From Gigaspora rosea (lineage: Eukaryota; Glomeromycota; Glomeromycetes; Diversisporales; Gigasporaceae), in contig QKWP01000043.1 in assembly GCA_003550325.1 (NCBI GenBank), positions 528,025 through 592,024 on the forward strand: DNA of 64,000 nucleotides. Direction: 5' to 3'. Positions 44,598-55,433 of this stretch are shown here, one piece after another. Position 1 is the first letter of the stretch. Each line of letters opens with the position of its first letter. Position numbers and translations under genes: made by a program. The notes beneath the pieces were generated by a model. It ran no database searches. It saw nothing but the letters and a program-made list of their open reading frames with translations, and was not told where the DNA came from.

Positions 44598-45383
44598 TAG
44601 GCCTCCGCACGGGCCTGGGCTACCCATAGGTACCCATGAGTAGGACCACAAAGGGCTGGGCTAGGGTATTGAATTCCAAGCCCTAGAGTAAGAGTAAGGG
44701 CTTGAGACATGGGCCCTTACACAGACGGGTAGGGTGAGGGTAGTACTGTGGGTACCCGTTATACATATTTCACATGAATATTAGCTCATATAATTGGCTA
44801 ATGTATGTTAATGTTGATCCATACCTGATACCTATTTTATTTAAGAAGTACGTGAGATAAAGAATGTATATAATTTGATGTTGATTGAGCTCTGATCTCA
44901 ACCCATGCTTTGTTGTTGCGATTGATTTTTGGTCAAGGTTGTAGCATGTAGCGTATAATCCTTGACCAGTGCTACTCTTCTTTTCTATCTGTTGACTCTC
45001 ATCAATATGCAGAGTATAAAAAACATTATCCTAAACATTTAAAATCAGGTATTCGAGTTCATGAATATTTAATATTTAGTTCTTATTAGCCGCATTAATT
45101 TGGCATTGCATGTAAAGAGCATTTATTAATCTAAGTATTTTAAATAAGTATTCAACTTCATATATATTTACTAGTTAATTTTATTTTATTCGTATCAAAG
45201 CATCTATTACTTTTATTAAGCTCGTGGGTACCCACGGGCTTTGAGAGCCGGGCTAGGGCATCGAGTTCTAAGCCCTAGGGTAAGGGTAGAGGCTTGGAAG
45301 TCAAGCCCTTACACAAATGGGTAGAGCTAGGGTATTTCTACTACTGGCCCTACCCGGCCCTACCCGGCCCATGCGGAGGCCTA
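44598..45383. mobile_element. hAT-type element, TAGGCCTCCGC ends, inside retroposon A
   Basis: Ends TAGGCCTCCGCACGGGCC and GGCCCATGCGGAGGCCTA, perfect duplications GTTGCAGG at 44590-44597 and 45384-45391. The ends are GC-rich with repeated GGGTACCCA and AAGCCCT motifs; the middle is AT-rich. Confidence 0.88.
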
Positions 45384-45604
45384 GTTGCAGGTATAGTAGC
45401 TAGTGTGGAACCCTTGGGCGGATCATTTAAATTAGACACCAAAAGTGTACGTGTGGCTAGATGTATCCTTGTCTATGTAACAAATACTGGTATTTCCCTT
45501 AGAAAATACCGATGGCCCTAATATCTTGAATAAAATTCCTAAGTCCCAAGACAGGCACTTTAATTAAAAAAAAATAAAAAATAAAAAAATAAAACTTTTC
45601 AAAA

Positions 45605-45946
45605 TTATAGCCAGTATTTCTCAAAATTTTGTGGTATATAATTTGAAATTCCTATTTGTTACTAGCAAAATTTTAAAACCTATATTATTTAAAAAAACCC
45701 ATCTTTGTATATTGGTAAAAAAGACTTAGATGACCTCAAATTTTTTTAGATCACACAAAAATCGCTAATTCTGATTGGTTGAATCAGTGCTGTTTACAAC
45801 CCTGATTGGTTGATCACCTGATTTCATATGATTACAATGTGATCATTATTAAAAATAATTTATATTCACCTTACCCTTAAGGATTTTTATATATAAAAAA
45901 TTTTTTAGGTTCAGTTCTTAAAGAGTTATTATTAGCTAATCTGAAC
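45605..45946. other. Non-coding
   Basis: Weak reversed TTAGGG-module traces (CTTACCCTTAAGG near 45873). No gene. Confidence 0.45.
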
Positions 45947-46162
45947 TAGTGATGCCACGAAATTGATTTTTGAAAAAGGCCTATTTCGTCTTTATTAAAG
46001 AAAATTAAAATTTTTTATAAGGAAAAGCAAACTTATAATTTTGTCTATTCAAAAAAAGTATCAAATAATTTTGTCTTTCAAGTAAAATAGGTCAAAAACA
46101 ATTTCATCTTCAAATTTTAATTTCAGGTTTTAGAACCCAAAATAATTTCGTCCTCATGTATA
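45947..46162 (-). mobile_element. TATACATGAGG MITE family, copy 3
   Basis: Reverse orientation. Perfect 8-bp duplications ATCTGAAC at 45939-45946 and 46163-46170. About 22 bp shorter than the other copies because of an internal deletion. Confidence 0.86.
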
Positions 46163-46427
46163 ATCTGAACTCTATAATAAAATTTACAAATGTTTTAAAG
46201 TATTTTTTTTTGGATTAAATAGAATTTAATAGTGTTCATATTAGAGAGGTTCAAATTAGAAAGAGATAACTATACTTATATATTATTTGCTTTATACAAA
46301 ATAGTCAAGAATTTTTCTTGTATTTCCATAATAAATATTATTGTATAGGCCTAATGAAAACTCCAAAATATATATTGTTATTTTTGTATAATTTTAGTAT
46401 AATTTTCAAATATTAGTATTAGAAAAA

Positions 46428-47075
46428 CAGTTTTACTAAAGTATATCACTGGCATTCAACGCCAGTATCAGAAATTAGATCAGAACATTATTGGAAAGTA
46501 GGACAGAAAATCATATGACTATATAAAATTAACAATCTACCCAGTATTGCCATCAAAAATTTACCACTGTATGATTATTAGCCAATAAAAGATAATGTAA
46601 CATGATCAGGAAAATTCAAAACAAACGTCTCAAAATATCTCTTTTGTCAAAAAAAGCTTATTTCTCAAAAGTTTGTATAAGAAACCACTTTTTTTAACTA
46701 AAAAAAAGTTTGCATAAGAAACCACTTTTTTTAACTAAAAAAAAGGGTTTCTTAAGCGATTTTACTATATAACAACCTCTAACTGAGCATTCACCCTAAC
46801 CCTAACCTAACACTAGGAAAACGGATACCTGTTAGTGTCCGAAGCCAAGAATAAACATCGGGCTAATCCGTGTCGATCTCTATAGCTGATTGGTTGCACG
46901 TGACTGGAATCCAACACAAAATCATGTTCATTGCTGTACTATAGAGTCCTCGCTATGCTTCGGTCAATAAATGAACTTGAAAGAATTTTGGTACTGAGTG
47001 AATTTTTGATGGCAGTAAATATCTAATTTCCGATACTGGCATTGAACGCCTTGTGGTATGATTTAGTAAAACTGT
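46428..47075. mobile_element. Foldback-type element, GGCATTCAACGCCAGTATC arms
   Basis: CAGTTTTACTAAAG plus GGCATTCAACGCCAGTATC near 46430-46475 pairs with GATACTGGCATTGAACGCC and TTTAGTAAAACTG near 47032-47074. Inside are a 2-copy tandem (AGTTTGTATAAGAAACCACT and a variant at 46668 and 46708) and CACCCTAACCCTAACC near 46790. Confidence 0.6.
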
Positions 47076-47224
47076 TAGGAAAATATTATAAAATATTAAA
47101 AATAGCATAAACTTCATTTAATTAATCCAACCTGTAGTATTAGTTTTATTAAAAACTTTTTTTCATTCTTAAAAAAGAGTTATTTTTACTATAATTTAAT
47201 AACTCGTTATCATAACTTGTTATT

Positions 47225-48594
47225 TTTTTTTAATGTTAAAGTGAGGTCATGTCTCTGGACTTTATTGAGTTATATTAATCGTTACAATATATTGCTTACA
47301 ATTATTATACTATCTACTAAGTACCGAGACTTGGACTAATTTATTCATAACCTAAACCTACCAGAGCCACCATACTCCCATTTATATAGCTAGCCTGGTT
47401 TTGGACATTCCTTTTCCCCAACCAACCGTTAGTANAACCTAAACCTACCAGAGCCACCATACTCCCATTTATATAGCTAGCCTGGTTTTGGACATTCCTT
47501 TTCCCCAACCAACCGTTAGTATTCACATGTCCACCACTTTATCCACATTTCCTAATATCGACACTTCCAATTTGGTGTATGTAATTCCAGGTAGGCGCTT
47601 TCTGCTTCCAAAGTGGTGTACCTAGTTCCTTACTAGCATACTTCCCAGGAATTTGTATCTCAAGCCATGCAGCTGCCTCTACCACATTAGGTAAGTATCT
47701 CAAGCCTGCATGCTACCGCAACTAGCTGATTTTCCTGCGACTTGGGGACCCAGGATTTGGCATTTCGAATTCAGAAATATGCGAACGACTATACTTCCCG
47801 CTATGGTAACGAGTACCCAGGCATGTTTCGCTGAAGCTTCTAGTACCTGATGTAGTTGGATGGCATCATGAGGCTCGGTCAACCGGATCTACTACTACAT
47901 GCACTTATACCAGCTATACCTGTTACTGGTAGTCCCAGATCCTCTTAACATCCTAAGATTCCCATATGGGTACACCCAAAGCTCCATTGGGCTTTGACAT
48001 GTACACACCTCCATGTTTCCACTTCTTGTTGGTCGGTCAGTTCTGTCTGCCTTGTAGGGTTCATTCTGATCCCCAGTACTCACATCTGACACCTCCAACT
48101 TTATACCGATCCCTCCCAAACTACCAAGCCAGTTGGTCCAGAAGGATTGGTCTGCCTGGCTTTATGTGCTGATGGTCACCCTTTCCTTAGTACCTATTTC
48201 CGAAACATAGGTCCTTTTCCTCCAGTACGACTCCGGCGGCCAGGTTGGTGTCCCTTCTTGTCATGGGGTATATTTCCTTCAGTTCTCCGGTCTCCAGTTG
48301 TAAGGGCTTCTGTAGTACCATAGAAGGATCTTCCTTACCTCTCTACTCGGGGCTTGCCAAACGGGTTTCAATTGTTCCAGTCCCTTGGATTTGTCTGTGT
48401 AACTTACACAACTGTGCTGATGCTCCCATTCAAGATGGTGATACCAAGGTTACAGGTAATATACCTGACCGATCGATGAACAAATTTTACCATAATACAG
48501 GCCTATTTTCCAATTCGTCTCCAGTGGAATTTGAACTCTAGACCTACCGCTTGGGGGATGACAACCAGACAGCTTCTCTATGTCGCCACACCTC
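47225..48594 (-). mobile_element. Long tRNA-headed retroposon, copy B
   Basis: Perfect 18-bp duplications TTATCATAACTTGTTATT at 47207-47224 and 48595-48612. The tRNA-like head is at the right (48516-48592) and the poly(A) tail, read as a T-run, at the left (about 47225-47230). Shared blocks with copy A include ACAGACAAATCCAAGG, CCAACCTGGCCGCC and GGAGGAAAAGGACCTATGTT in the same order. About 86 bp around N 47435 is duplicated artefactually. Short ORFs inside are not conserved with copy A. Confidence 0.8.
48516..48592 (-). ncRNA. tRNA-like head of retroposon copy B
   Basis: Reading the minus strand: GTGGCGACATAGAGAAGC (A box region), then AGAGTTCAAATTCCA (B box), with the same spacing as copy A. 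Confidence 0.6.
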
Positions 48595-48776
48595 TTATCA
48601 TAACTTGTTATTATATCTCTTTATTATAACTTGTTATTATAACTTGTTATTATATCTTTTTATTATAACTTATTATCATAACTTGTTATTATATCTCTTT
48701 ATTATAACTCGTTATCATAACTCGTTATTATATTTCTTTATTATATCTCCTTATTATATCTCATTATAGTTAAAAT
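48595..48776. repeat. TTATTATAACTTG / TTATTATATCTCT minisatellite
   Basis: Units of 13-25 bp repeat about eight times. Retroposon copy B inserted at its edge; matching repeat sequence lies left of that insertion at 47195-47224. Confidence 0.7.
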
Positions 48777-49520
48777 CCTAAGTTTCTACAGATATATAAA
48801 CTTAGCCTTTTTTCCCAAGGTAGAGTAGGTTCTGTTCTTTACTTTTCTTTCTTTCTAAAAATATTTGTACTTTAAAATATTATACAAAATAAACTGATAT
48901 TATTCTTTGACTATAAATCTTTATTTTTATATTCTGTCTTTTTATTTTCTTGTTTATATTTTCTTTATCTACACATTTCTTACTCTCTTATATGTTAAGT
49001 CAAGTGATGTAGTTTTTTATACAAAAGGTACTATATTACAGTTTTGACAACAATAACAGAACTTAAAACTCTTTGTGTCTGTGATTTCCAACCTTTTATT
49101 TAAATTTTATTTCTTTTCTTAGTTTCTTTTTTTTTTCTTTTTCTTTCTTTTTCTTTTTTTTTTTCTTGCTTTTCTTCTTTTTTGTATTTAGCTTGCAAAT
49201 TTTGTTCTTTTTAAAAACTTTCGTCACCCTTCTTGTTGTTGTAATACAAAGTCTCTTTTAAGTTATACAAAAATCACTTTATTGTTATACAAGCTCTACT
49301 AATTGTACTACTTGGATTTTTTATATTTGATATTTTTGAGTAACGTTATACAAAACCAACTTTTATTCATTTGCATAGAGGTCTGACTTGATGAATAATA
49401 TTCACTGAATATTCACTGAATATTCAATATTCGAATATATAATTTTTTACTAAATGAATATTCGAATATTTAAAATTTCACTAAATATATTCATTGAATA
49501 TTTATTAAATATATATATAT
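48777..49520. other. Non-coding; pyrimidine-rich tract
   Basis: Almost pure C/T from 49105 to 49180. Several GAATATTC palindromes at 49395-49470. No gene. Confidence 0.5.
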
Positions 49521-49865
49521 TGTTATCCTATATCCACTTCTTCAAAGATATTAGGTAACTAGAGTGATCTTAGACAGTGAACACTTTGTGTAACTTCAAA
49601 CTTTGTTACTGTGGTATATCTAAGTCAGTATGGCGTTTTTAAGAAAACTTAACAAAGAAGATTTAAAGCAATTTGCAATTACTAAAGAGGCTACAATTAA
49701 AAGTATATGAGGATACTAATAACAGTTTGATTTGTGTAGTTAATAGTTGTTTTTATTATTGAAAGAGTATGAAAACTCAATGTTAAACTTGGGGTCCACA
49801 TAGGCCGCTTTTATACTTATTAAAATTTTACAAATGTAACGGTCAATATCTTTTACATGAGTAAT
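49521..49865 (-). repeat. 3' LTR of the Gypsy element
   Basis: 345 bp, plus strand beginning TGTTATCCTATATCCA. It contains the uninterrupted site GAAGATTTAAAGCAATTTGC (49658-49677) that is split in the other LTR. Confidence 0.85.
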
Positions 49866-50406
49866 ATATACTACAACTACTATTAATAAAATATATAGTA
49901 TAACTAGTATAAATATAATATATGTAATAAATAATATATATGTGATAAATAAAATATCTAGAATATATGCTATAAATATGACATCTTTCAGATATGTCAG
50001 ATCTACGATTTTTGTCCGCAGCAATCTCCTAGCCAATCAGATTGCTGATCTAAGGATAAATATAATTATAATATTTGATAACTCCTATCTTTGTAACCAG
50101 AGGTCGTACAGAGATGATCTATAGCTCGTTGGAACCGTCTCGGCGAGCTGAGTCGAATGGTAGTAGTTTCATCAAATTCAGATTACTGGTTCAAAAGTTA
50201 TGCCCGTTTTTGTGATATTTTATAGGTCAATATTGTCCCGGACTTATTTTTGAATTCCATAAGAACTCAACAAAGAAAGTAAAGATCTAAGGTTCTTAAT
50301 CTTGGGATGCTGGATAGAAGCAAATGCTTTGTTCTATAAATAGCATCTAGGCCATATAGAGAGAATATCTTATAAACGCAAGTGGCCACTTTTTCATAAT
50401 GCTTTG

Positions 50407-50675
50407 TTAGGAGATTACGGTAGCCAAAACCGTTCGTTGAACTGGGGTTTTTGGCTTGTTTGCTAGTAATTCTTCCAGATAGTAGACATAAACCAGAGAC
50501 TTGATTCGATTAACTTCATTGTTTCTAAGTCTGGCTGTGTCCATTAGTGCTTGATAGGTCTTTCGAACTTTGATTTTAGTTTTATCCCTTCTATTATAAG
50601 GGGTAGTTCAATATTAACGTTAACTGGCTCTGTCTTCTCTAATTCTTGTAAAACTAATTTGACTAAAGTTGTCAT
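50407..50675 (-). pseudogene. Possible extra ORF between integrase and 3' LTR
   Basis: Starts ATG at 50675 with TTLVKLVLQELEKTEP. After one frameshift it continues as RKTYQALMDTARLRNNEVN and KSLVYVYYLEELLANKPKTP, to TAA at 50407. About 89 codons, mostly helical, no domain recognised. Its position and strand fit an accessory ORF of the retrotransposon. Confidence 0.4.
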
Positions 50676-50756
50676 TTTTAAAGCTAATAAAAGAAATAAA
50701 TAAAAATAAAACTAAAGATAAAAATAAAATAAAATAAAATAAAACATCTATATAAT

Positions 50757-50947
50757 GATCATGGGGTCCCATGTTTGACAGGTATAGTATTTTTTTAGTA
50801 AATAGACGTTGATTGGTATTTCTAAAACTTGTCCATTCATGGTACGAAGTTTATAAACATCTAGTGCTACTTTACTATGGATAAAATAGGGTCCTTTCCA
50901 TTTTGGTAATAATTTTCCTGTAAAATCTTTATCCCTTGTAGCATTGT
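50757..50947 (-). pseudogene. Integrase C-terminal GPY/F domain
   Basis: Encodes FTGKLLPKWKGPYFIHSKVA followed by VYKLRTMNGQVLEIPIN, the GPY/F module that follows the Gypsy integrase core and helps in target-site choice. It is separated from the core by the MITE at 50951-51189. Confidence 0.7.
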
Positions 50948-50950
50948 AGC

Positions 50951-51189
50951 TAGTGATGCCACCAAAATTAATTTTTGAAAAAGGCCTATTTCGTCTTTAT
51001 TAGAGAAAATTAAAATTTTTTATAAGAAAGAGCAAATAAAATTTATATAAATATGTTCTTTATAATTTCGTCTATTCAAAAAAAGTATCAAATAATTTCG
51101 TCTTTCAAGTAAAATAGGTCAAAAACAATTTCGTCTTCAAATTTTAATCTCGGGTTTTAGAACCCGAAATAATTTCGTCCTCATGTATA
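50951..51189 (-). mobile_element. TATACATGAGG MITE family, copy 4, inside the integrase gene
   Basis: 8-bp duplications ATTGTAGC (50943-50950) and ATCGTAGC (51190-51197), one mismatch. Reverse orientation like copy 3. Confidence 0.85.
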
Positions 51190-51228
51190 ATCGTAGCACA
51201 GTACTTGTTCTTCTTTTTCAAATAACCG

Positions 51229-52260
51229 TCAAACTTTCTTTAACTTCTTATCCCAGTGGAACTTTTGTCGTTGTTGGGCTTTTCTGACATTTTTCTTGGC
51301 TTGCTCCTTTTTGGCAAGTAAATCTTTTATAATTGTATACAATCTTGTTAAAAGATTTTCTTCTAAGACTTCTTGTTGCTCGAATATAGGCAATTTTGGC
51401 TCTTTGACATAAGTCATTAGGAAGGGTGTAAACTTGGTAGTAGCATGTTTGGAGCTTCTATAAAAGAACAGAACAGAAGATATTAATTTATCCCATTCTG
51501 TATTTTCATTAGCCAATTTAGCTAAGGATTCATATAAGGTCCTATTAAAACGTTCTACTAATCCATTTGTTTGTGGATGATAAGGAGTAGTGAGCAGATG
51601 TTTAATTTGGAATTTCTGCATCAAGCCTTCGATTAGCAAATTATTGAAATGAGTTCCCCGATCAGAAAGTATAAAGTTAGAACATCCATGTCTACAAATA
51701 ATGTCTTTATAGATAAAATCAGCAGTTTGTTGAGCCGTTGCATTGGGTATGGCCTTAGCTTCAGGATACTTGGTCATATAATCTATTGCAACGATTATAT
51801 ATTTATTTTCTCGAGTAGTAAAAGAGAGGGGTTCAACAAAATCAAGTCCAATTTTGTCAAAGGGCGCTCCTATTTCAATAGGATGGAGAGGGCCATGTTG
51901 TCTGTATTTTCCTCTCTTTTGACAACTATCACAGGTCTTCACATAGTTTCGAATATGTTCATACATCTGAGGCCAATAGTATCGACATTTATTTTGTCAA
52001 ATATTTTGTCAGTTCCAAAATGTGCTCCAAGAGAATGGTTATGCATGAGGTATAGAACAGATTCGACTTCATGTTTTTGTATTACTTTTAGAGTTTTGGC
52101 TTTGTTTCTTGTTTCTTTTTTATAATTGGTTGTTTTTAATGCAAAAGCATTGACTTTTTTTCAATTGTTCTTTTTGTGTTTTTGAAAATTGTGAGGGGTA
52201 GGTTGCTGTTTCTAAAAATGTTTTTAAATTTTGATAATGTTCTGGTTTCATTTTTTTTTT
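51229..52260 (-). pseudogene. Gypsy integrase, zinc-binding and catalytic core, frameshifted
   Basis: N-terminal HHCC zinc domain: MHNHSLGAHFG, then (after a one-base shift near 51990) KCRYYWPQMYEHIRNYVK and CDSCQKRG. The core has all three catalytic acids: GLDFVEPL (Asp), LSDRGTHFNN (Asp), GLVERFNRTL (Glu). The region upstream of the zinc domain (about 52130-52260) encodes HYQNLKTFLETATYPSQF. The core itself is uninterrupted for 245 codons (51966-51229). Role: insertion of the cDNA copy into the genome. Confidence 0.85.
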
Positions 52261-52476
52261 TTTTGTGTAAGGAGTGCTAGGATACCGACGACCTAGACTG
52301 GATTGAATTTATTGTCGGGTTTCAAAGTAATTATATAAAGTTTTAATTATAAGAGATAGGATTAGGTGTTGTCTACCAAACAGAATTACAAAGGTAAGTG
52401 AAAGAGAAATTATTGTATTTATCCAATAATCGTTGAGAGGGTGTTTCTAACAAAGGTAACCACCAAGGGGTATTCA

Positions 52477-53594
52477 TTAAATTATAATCGGGTTGGATAA
52501 AAAATAGTTTACTTGGACGTTAGTATTAGTCTGTTGAATAATCAGAGGTTCAGATTGTTGTCCAAATAAGGGTTCTAGAGGTAATGATTTATAGGGACAG
52601 GGTTTAGAGAAGGATAGGGGTTCTTCAAAATCATCATCTGGGGTACTCCAATAGCATGGTCCTATAGTTTCAATAGGGTATCGTTTAATTGTTGACCAGA
52701 GCCTTAGTTTAACATAGCAGGTAGGGCATTCATCGCAGGGGCTGTAAAGTTTGTTCCACACCAACTTTGGGCGCAAGGACCTTTCCAATCTCTGGTAAGT
52801 CCTTTTCCTTTGTCCTTTCCACTAAACCTTTTACTGATATGTTCTATGTAATACCAAGTACAAAATTGGTTGTCATACACAATTCCGTCAGGAGAGAAAG
52901 TCATGGTTTCATAGGGTCGAATACTTTCAAGGAGGGTAGAAGATAGATCGTCATGCAATGTTCTTTGGACAATCTTAAAATCTTGTAAGGTTTGAGCACC
53001 TTTTTGTGTTTCAGGTTCTTTTTGTTCAAGTTGCAATTCGTTCTGTTTTTCTTCTTAATTGAATCTCAATCTCCATTTTCAAGCACTTTCATATTTCTCA
53101 AATTCACTGGTATAATTGGTTTTAAGAGTATTCATTATATCGTTGAATTCTATATGACTTTGTTGATTGAGAAAGGTAATGGTATTTGCTTTATATACTT
53201 CATATTGACAAAGCAGTTCTATTTCTTCCATCAGCAAAGTATAAGTTTTTGGGTAGACTTCGGGAAGAGATCCAACATCAAGTTCTGAATCATCCTCTTT
53301 ATGTGCAGTTTCCATTAGACGGTCATAATGTATCTGCCACCTTTCTCAGTGATGTCTATGTCTTCTTTCTCGTTTTTGTTGTAGTACCCAGTCAATAGCC
53401 TGGTTATATCTTTCAAATTCGTTGATTTCTTGAGATTTAAGGGTTTCTATTAAGTTTTTAAAATTGTCGAAAACATTTTGATCATTAAAGATAGTTTTTC
53501 TTTCATCATCATCATATTCTTCATTTAGATAGACTAATGCTAGCTCTTCATCGGTTAAGGTATAGGTCATTGGGTAATTTAGGGGGTGGTTCAA
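52477..53594 (-). pseudogene. Spacer domain between RNase H and integrase with a duplicated module
   Basis: Continues in the same frame as RNase H from 53594 to 52704, broken by stops at 53346 and 53079, then shifts frame to 52477. Two related segments follow each other: YPMTYTLTDEELALVYLNEE...TLKSQEINEFERY and YPKTYTLLMEEIELLCQYEV...TLKTNYTSEFEKY. A Cys-rich part, CDECPTCYVKLRLW, comes after. I do not know this arrangement in typical Gypsy elements, where RNase H is joined to integrase by a short linker. No known domain recognised. Confidence 0.55.
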
Positions 53595-53612
53595 TATCTT
53601 CCCAAGTATTTT

Positions 53613-54240
53613 CTAAATAGAAATCAATAAATTCAGGAGGTTCTTCCTTACTTCACTATTTCTCAAGTAGAATATCTCTACTTCATCCTCATCCATAGAA
53701 AGGGTAATTGGGTTTCCGGTGAGGGCAGCTTCCCATGCTTCTTCCTCGGTAGGTAAGTCAAAGAAATTAACTTCCTGTTCTTCTTCAAATTGTTCATCTT
53801 CTTCATACATTCTGGATAATGAGTCAGCATTATTATGGTTTCTTCCTGCTCTGTGGATTATAGTAAAGTTATATGGTTCAAGACGCATAATCCATCTGGC
53901 TCTTCTGCTAACTAGTTTGGTAGTCCTAAGCCATTTCAATGCTGCATGGTCGGTAATAAGATAAAAGTGATTTCTTCCTAGATATTGATGGAAATGTTCT
54001 ACTGCCCATACTATGGCGAGACATTCTAGTTCTGTAGCTAAGCAATTTTGTTCAGCCTTGAGGAGGCTTCTGCTAGCATACACAATAACATGTTCTCTTT
54101 TCTCCTCATCAATTTGGGCGAGTACAGCTCCTAGACCAGATTGTGAAGCATCGGTGTGGATATAGAAGGGCTGTTTAAAGTCAGGATACTGCAAGATTGG
54201 TGCAGTAATGAGATGGTTCTTAAGAGTTTGAAAGGCATTC
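53613..54240 (-). pseudogene. Gypsy RNase H domain
   Basis: YPDFKQPFYIHTDASQSGLG (first catalytic Asp), ATELECLAIVWAVEHF (Glu), HFYLITDHAALKWL (second Asp) and GRNHNNADSLSRM (last Asp) are present. A frameshift lies near 54240, where the QKDQPYHWE segment that links to RT is in another frame. It ends at a TGA/TAA-type stop at 53613, beyond which the same frame continues. Confidence 0.82.
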
Positions 54241-54298
54241 TCTTGTTCATTTCCCAGTGATAAGGTTGGTCTTTTTGTAGTAAGAGGTTTAAAGAGGA

Positions 54299-55433
54299 CC
54301 CCGGATATCTCTGATATATGTCATATTTTTTTTTTAGCAAATTGATTCAAATTTGATTTGAGGTCCAAATTTAAATTTTAGCAAATTGAAGTTAATTTTA
54401 AAAAAGGTTATAATTGAATATTTTGGCGAATTACTAAAATTTTACACATGTTATATTTTATTTTTAGCAATTTACCCACATTTTGCAAGAATTATTATAA
54501 CAAGTTAAGTCGTGCTATGATGATCAATCCAGATATAACAAGTTATTAATGGCTATACGGAGCAAAATTATAATCAATTATAATTGAAAATAAGTAAAAA
54601 TAGTTGTAGCATGTAATCAGGCTTTAGTATCAATAGCAACTTGCATATGTATTACAATCATTGATCATGATTGTATGTCAATAAACAAATAATTATGTAA
54701 TGCAATTGCGCGGAGTTATCATTAAGCAAATTAGTTAGTAATTCATATAATAATTATTATGTAGTTAGTATCTTCTTTAAAATTTTTAAGAAATATAAAA
54801 TTAAATATACCAGCATAATGTATTTTAATATGCTGAATAAGTTTTTTAAAGCACAAAGTTAGAATCAATTTGTAAAATTTTGAAAATCATAATATAAAGT
54901 TTTAAAGAATTTCAAAACGCGTATCATATGACAGATACATTTAAATTTGTTGACAAAACTTTGATCAAGAATATCTCTGCAACCACCTGATTAAATTTGA
55001 TGAAAATTTTTTTACTTATTCTATGGATCCATAAAATTTAAATAAAAAAATTTTCATCAAATTTGATCAGGTGGTTGCAGAGATATCCTTAATCAAAGTT
55101 TTGTCAACAAATTTAAACGTATCTGTCACGTGATACATGTTTTGAAATTCTCTAAAACTTTGATCAAAGATATCTTTGCAACTACTTGATCAAATTTGAT
55201 GAAAATTTTTTTATTTAAATTCTATGGATGGGTTTTAACAGCTATTACAGTTTTAAAAAATTTGCATATATTTATTTACATGATACTAGATGTTATAATT
55301 TAGTTTTTAGCAAATTACTATAAAATTTATATGTAATAATCCAACTTTTAGCAAATTTACTTGATTTTAGGGGTAGCAAAAACATCTAAATTCATGCAGA
55401 TCAGTTATGACCTATATGAGAGATGTCCGGGGG
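54299..55433. mobile_element. DNA element inserted between RT and RNase H
   Basis: Terminal repeats CCCGGATATCTCTGATATAT and ATATGAGAGATGTCCGGG, about 25 bp, bound 1.13 kb without Gypsy sequence. Inside is a palindrome at 54902-55158. Target duplication not resolved. Confidence 0.65.
54902..55158. repeat. Palindrome of about 257 bp
   Basis: GACAAAACTTTGATCAAGAA and CCACCTGATTAAATTTGATG are matched by complements in reverse order. A further half-copy follows to 55230. The ATCAAATTTGATGAAAATTT core is shared with the array at 19690-20450. Confidence 0.7.

Larger units (their letters stand above)
41947..45587 (+). mobile_element. Long tRNA-headed retroposon (giant SINE-like), copy A, interrupted
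   Basis: Flanked by a perfect 17-bp duplication, AATAAAACTTTTCAAAA, at 41930-41946 and 45588-45604. It starts with a tRNA-like RNA polymerase III promoter region (41952-42024) and ends in an A-rich tail (about 45566-45587). These are the marks of a LINE-mobilised SINE. Without its two hAT-type insertions (42899-44562 and 44598-45383) it is about 1.17 kb, much longer than usual SINEs. It has an internal 129-bp tandem duplication (units begin at 42753 and 42882). No convincing ORF. Copy B is at 47225-48594. Confidence 0.8.
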
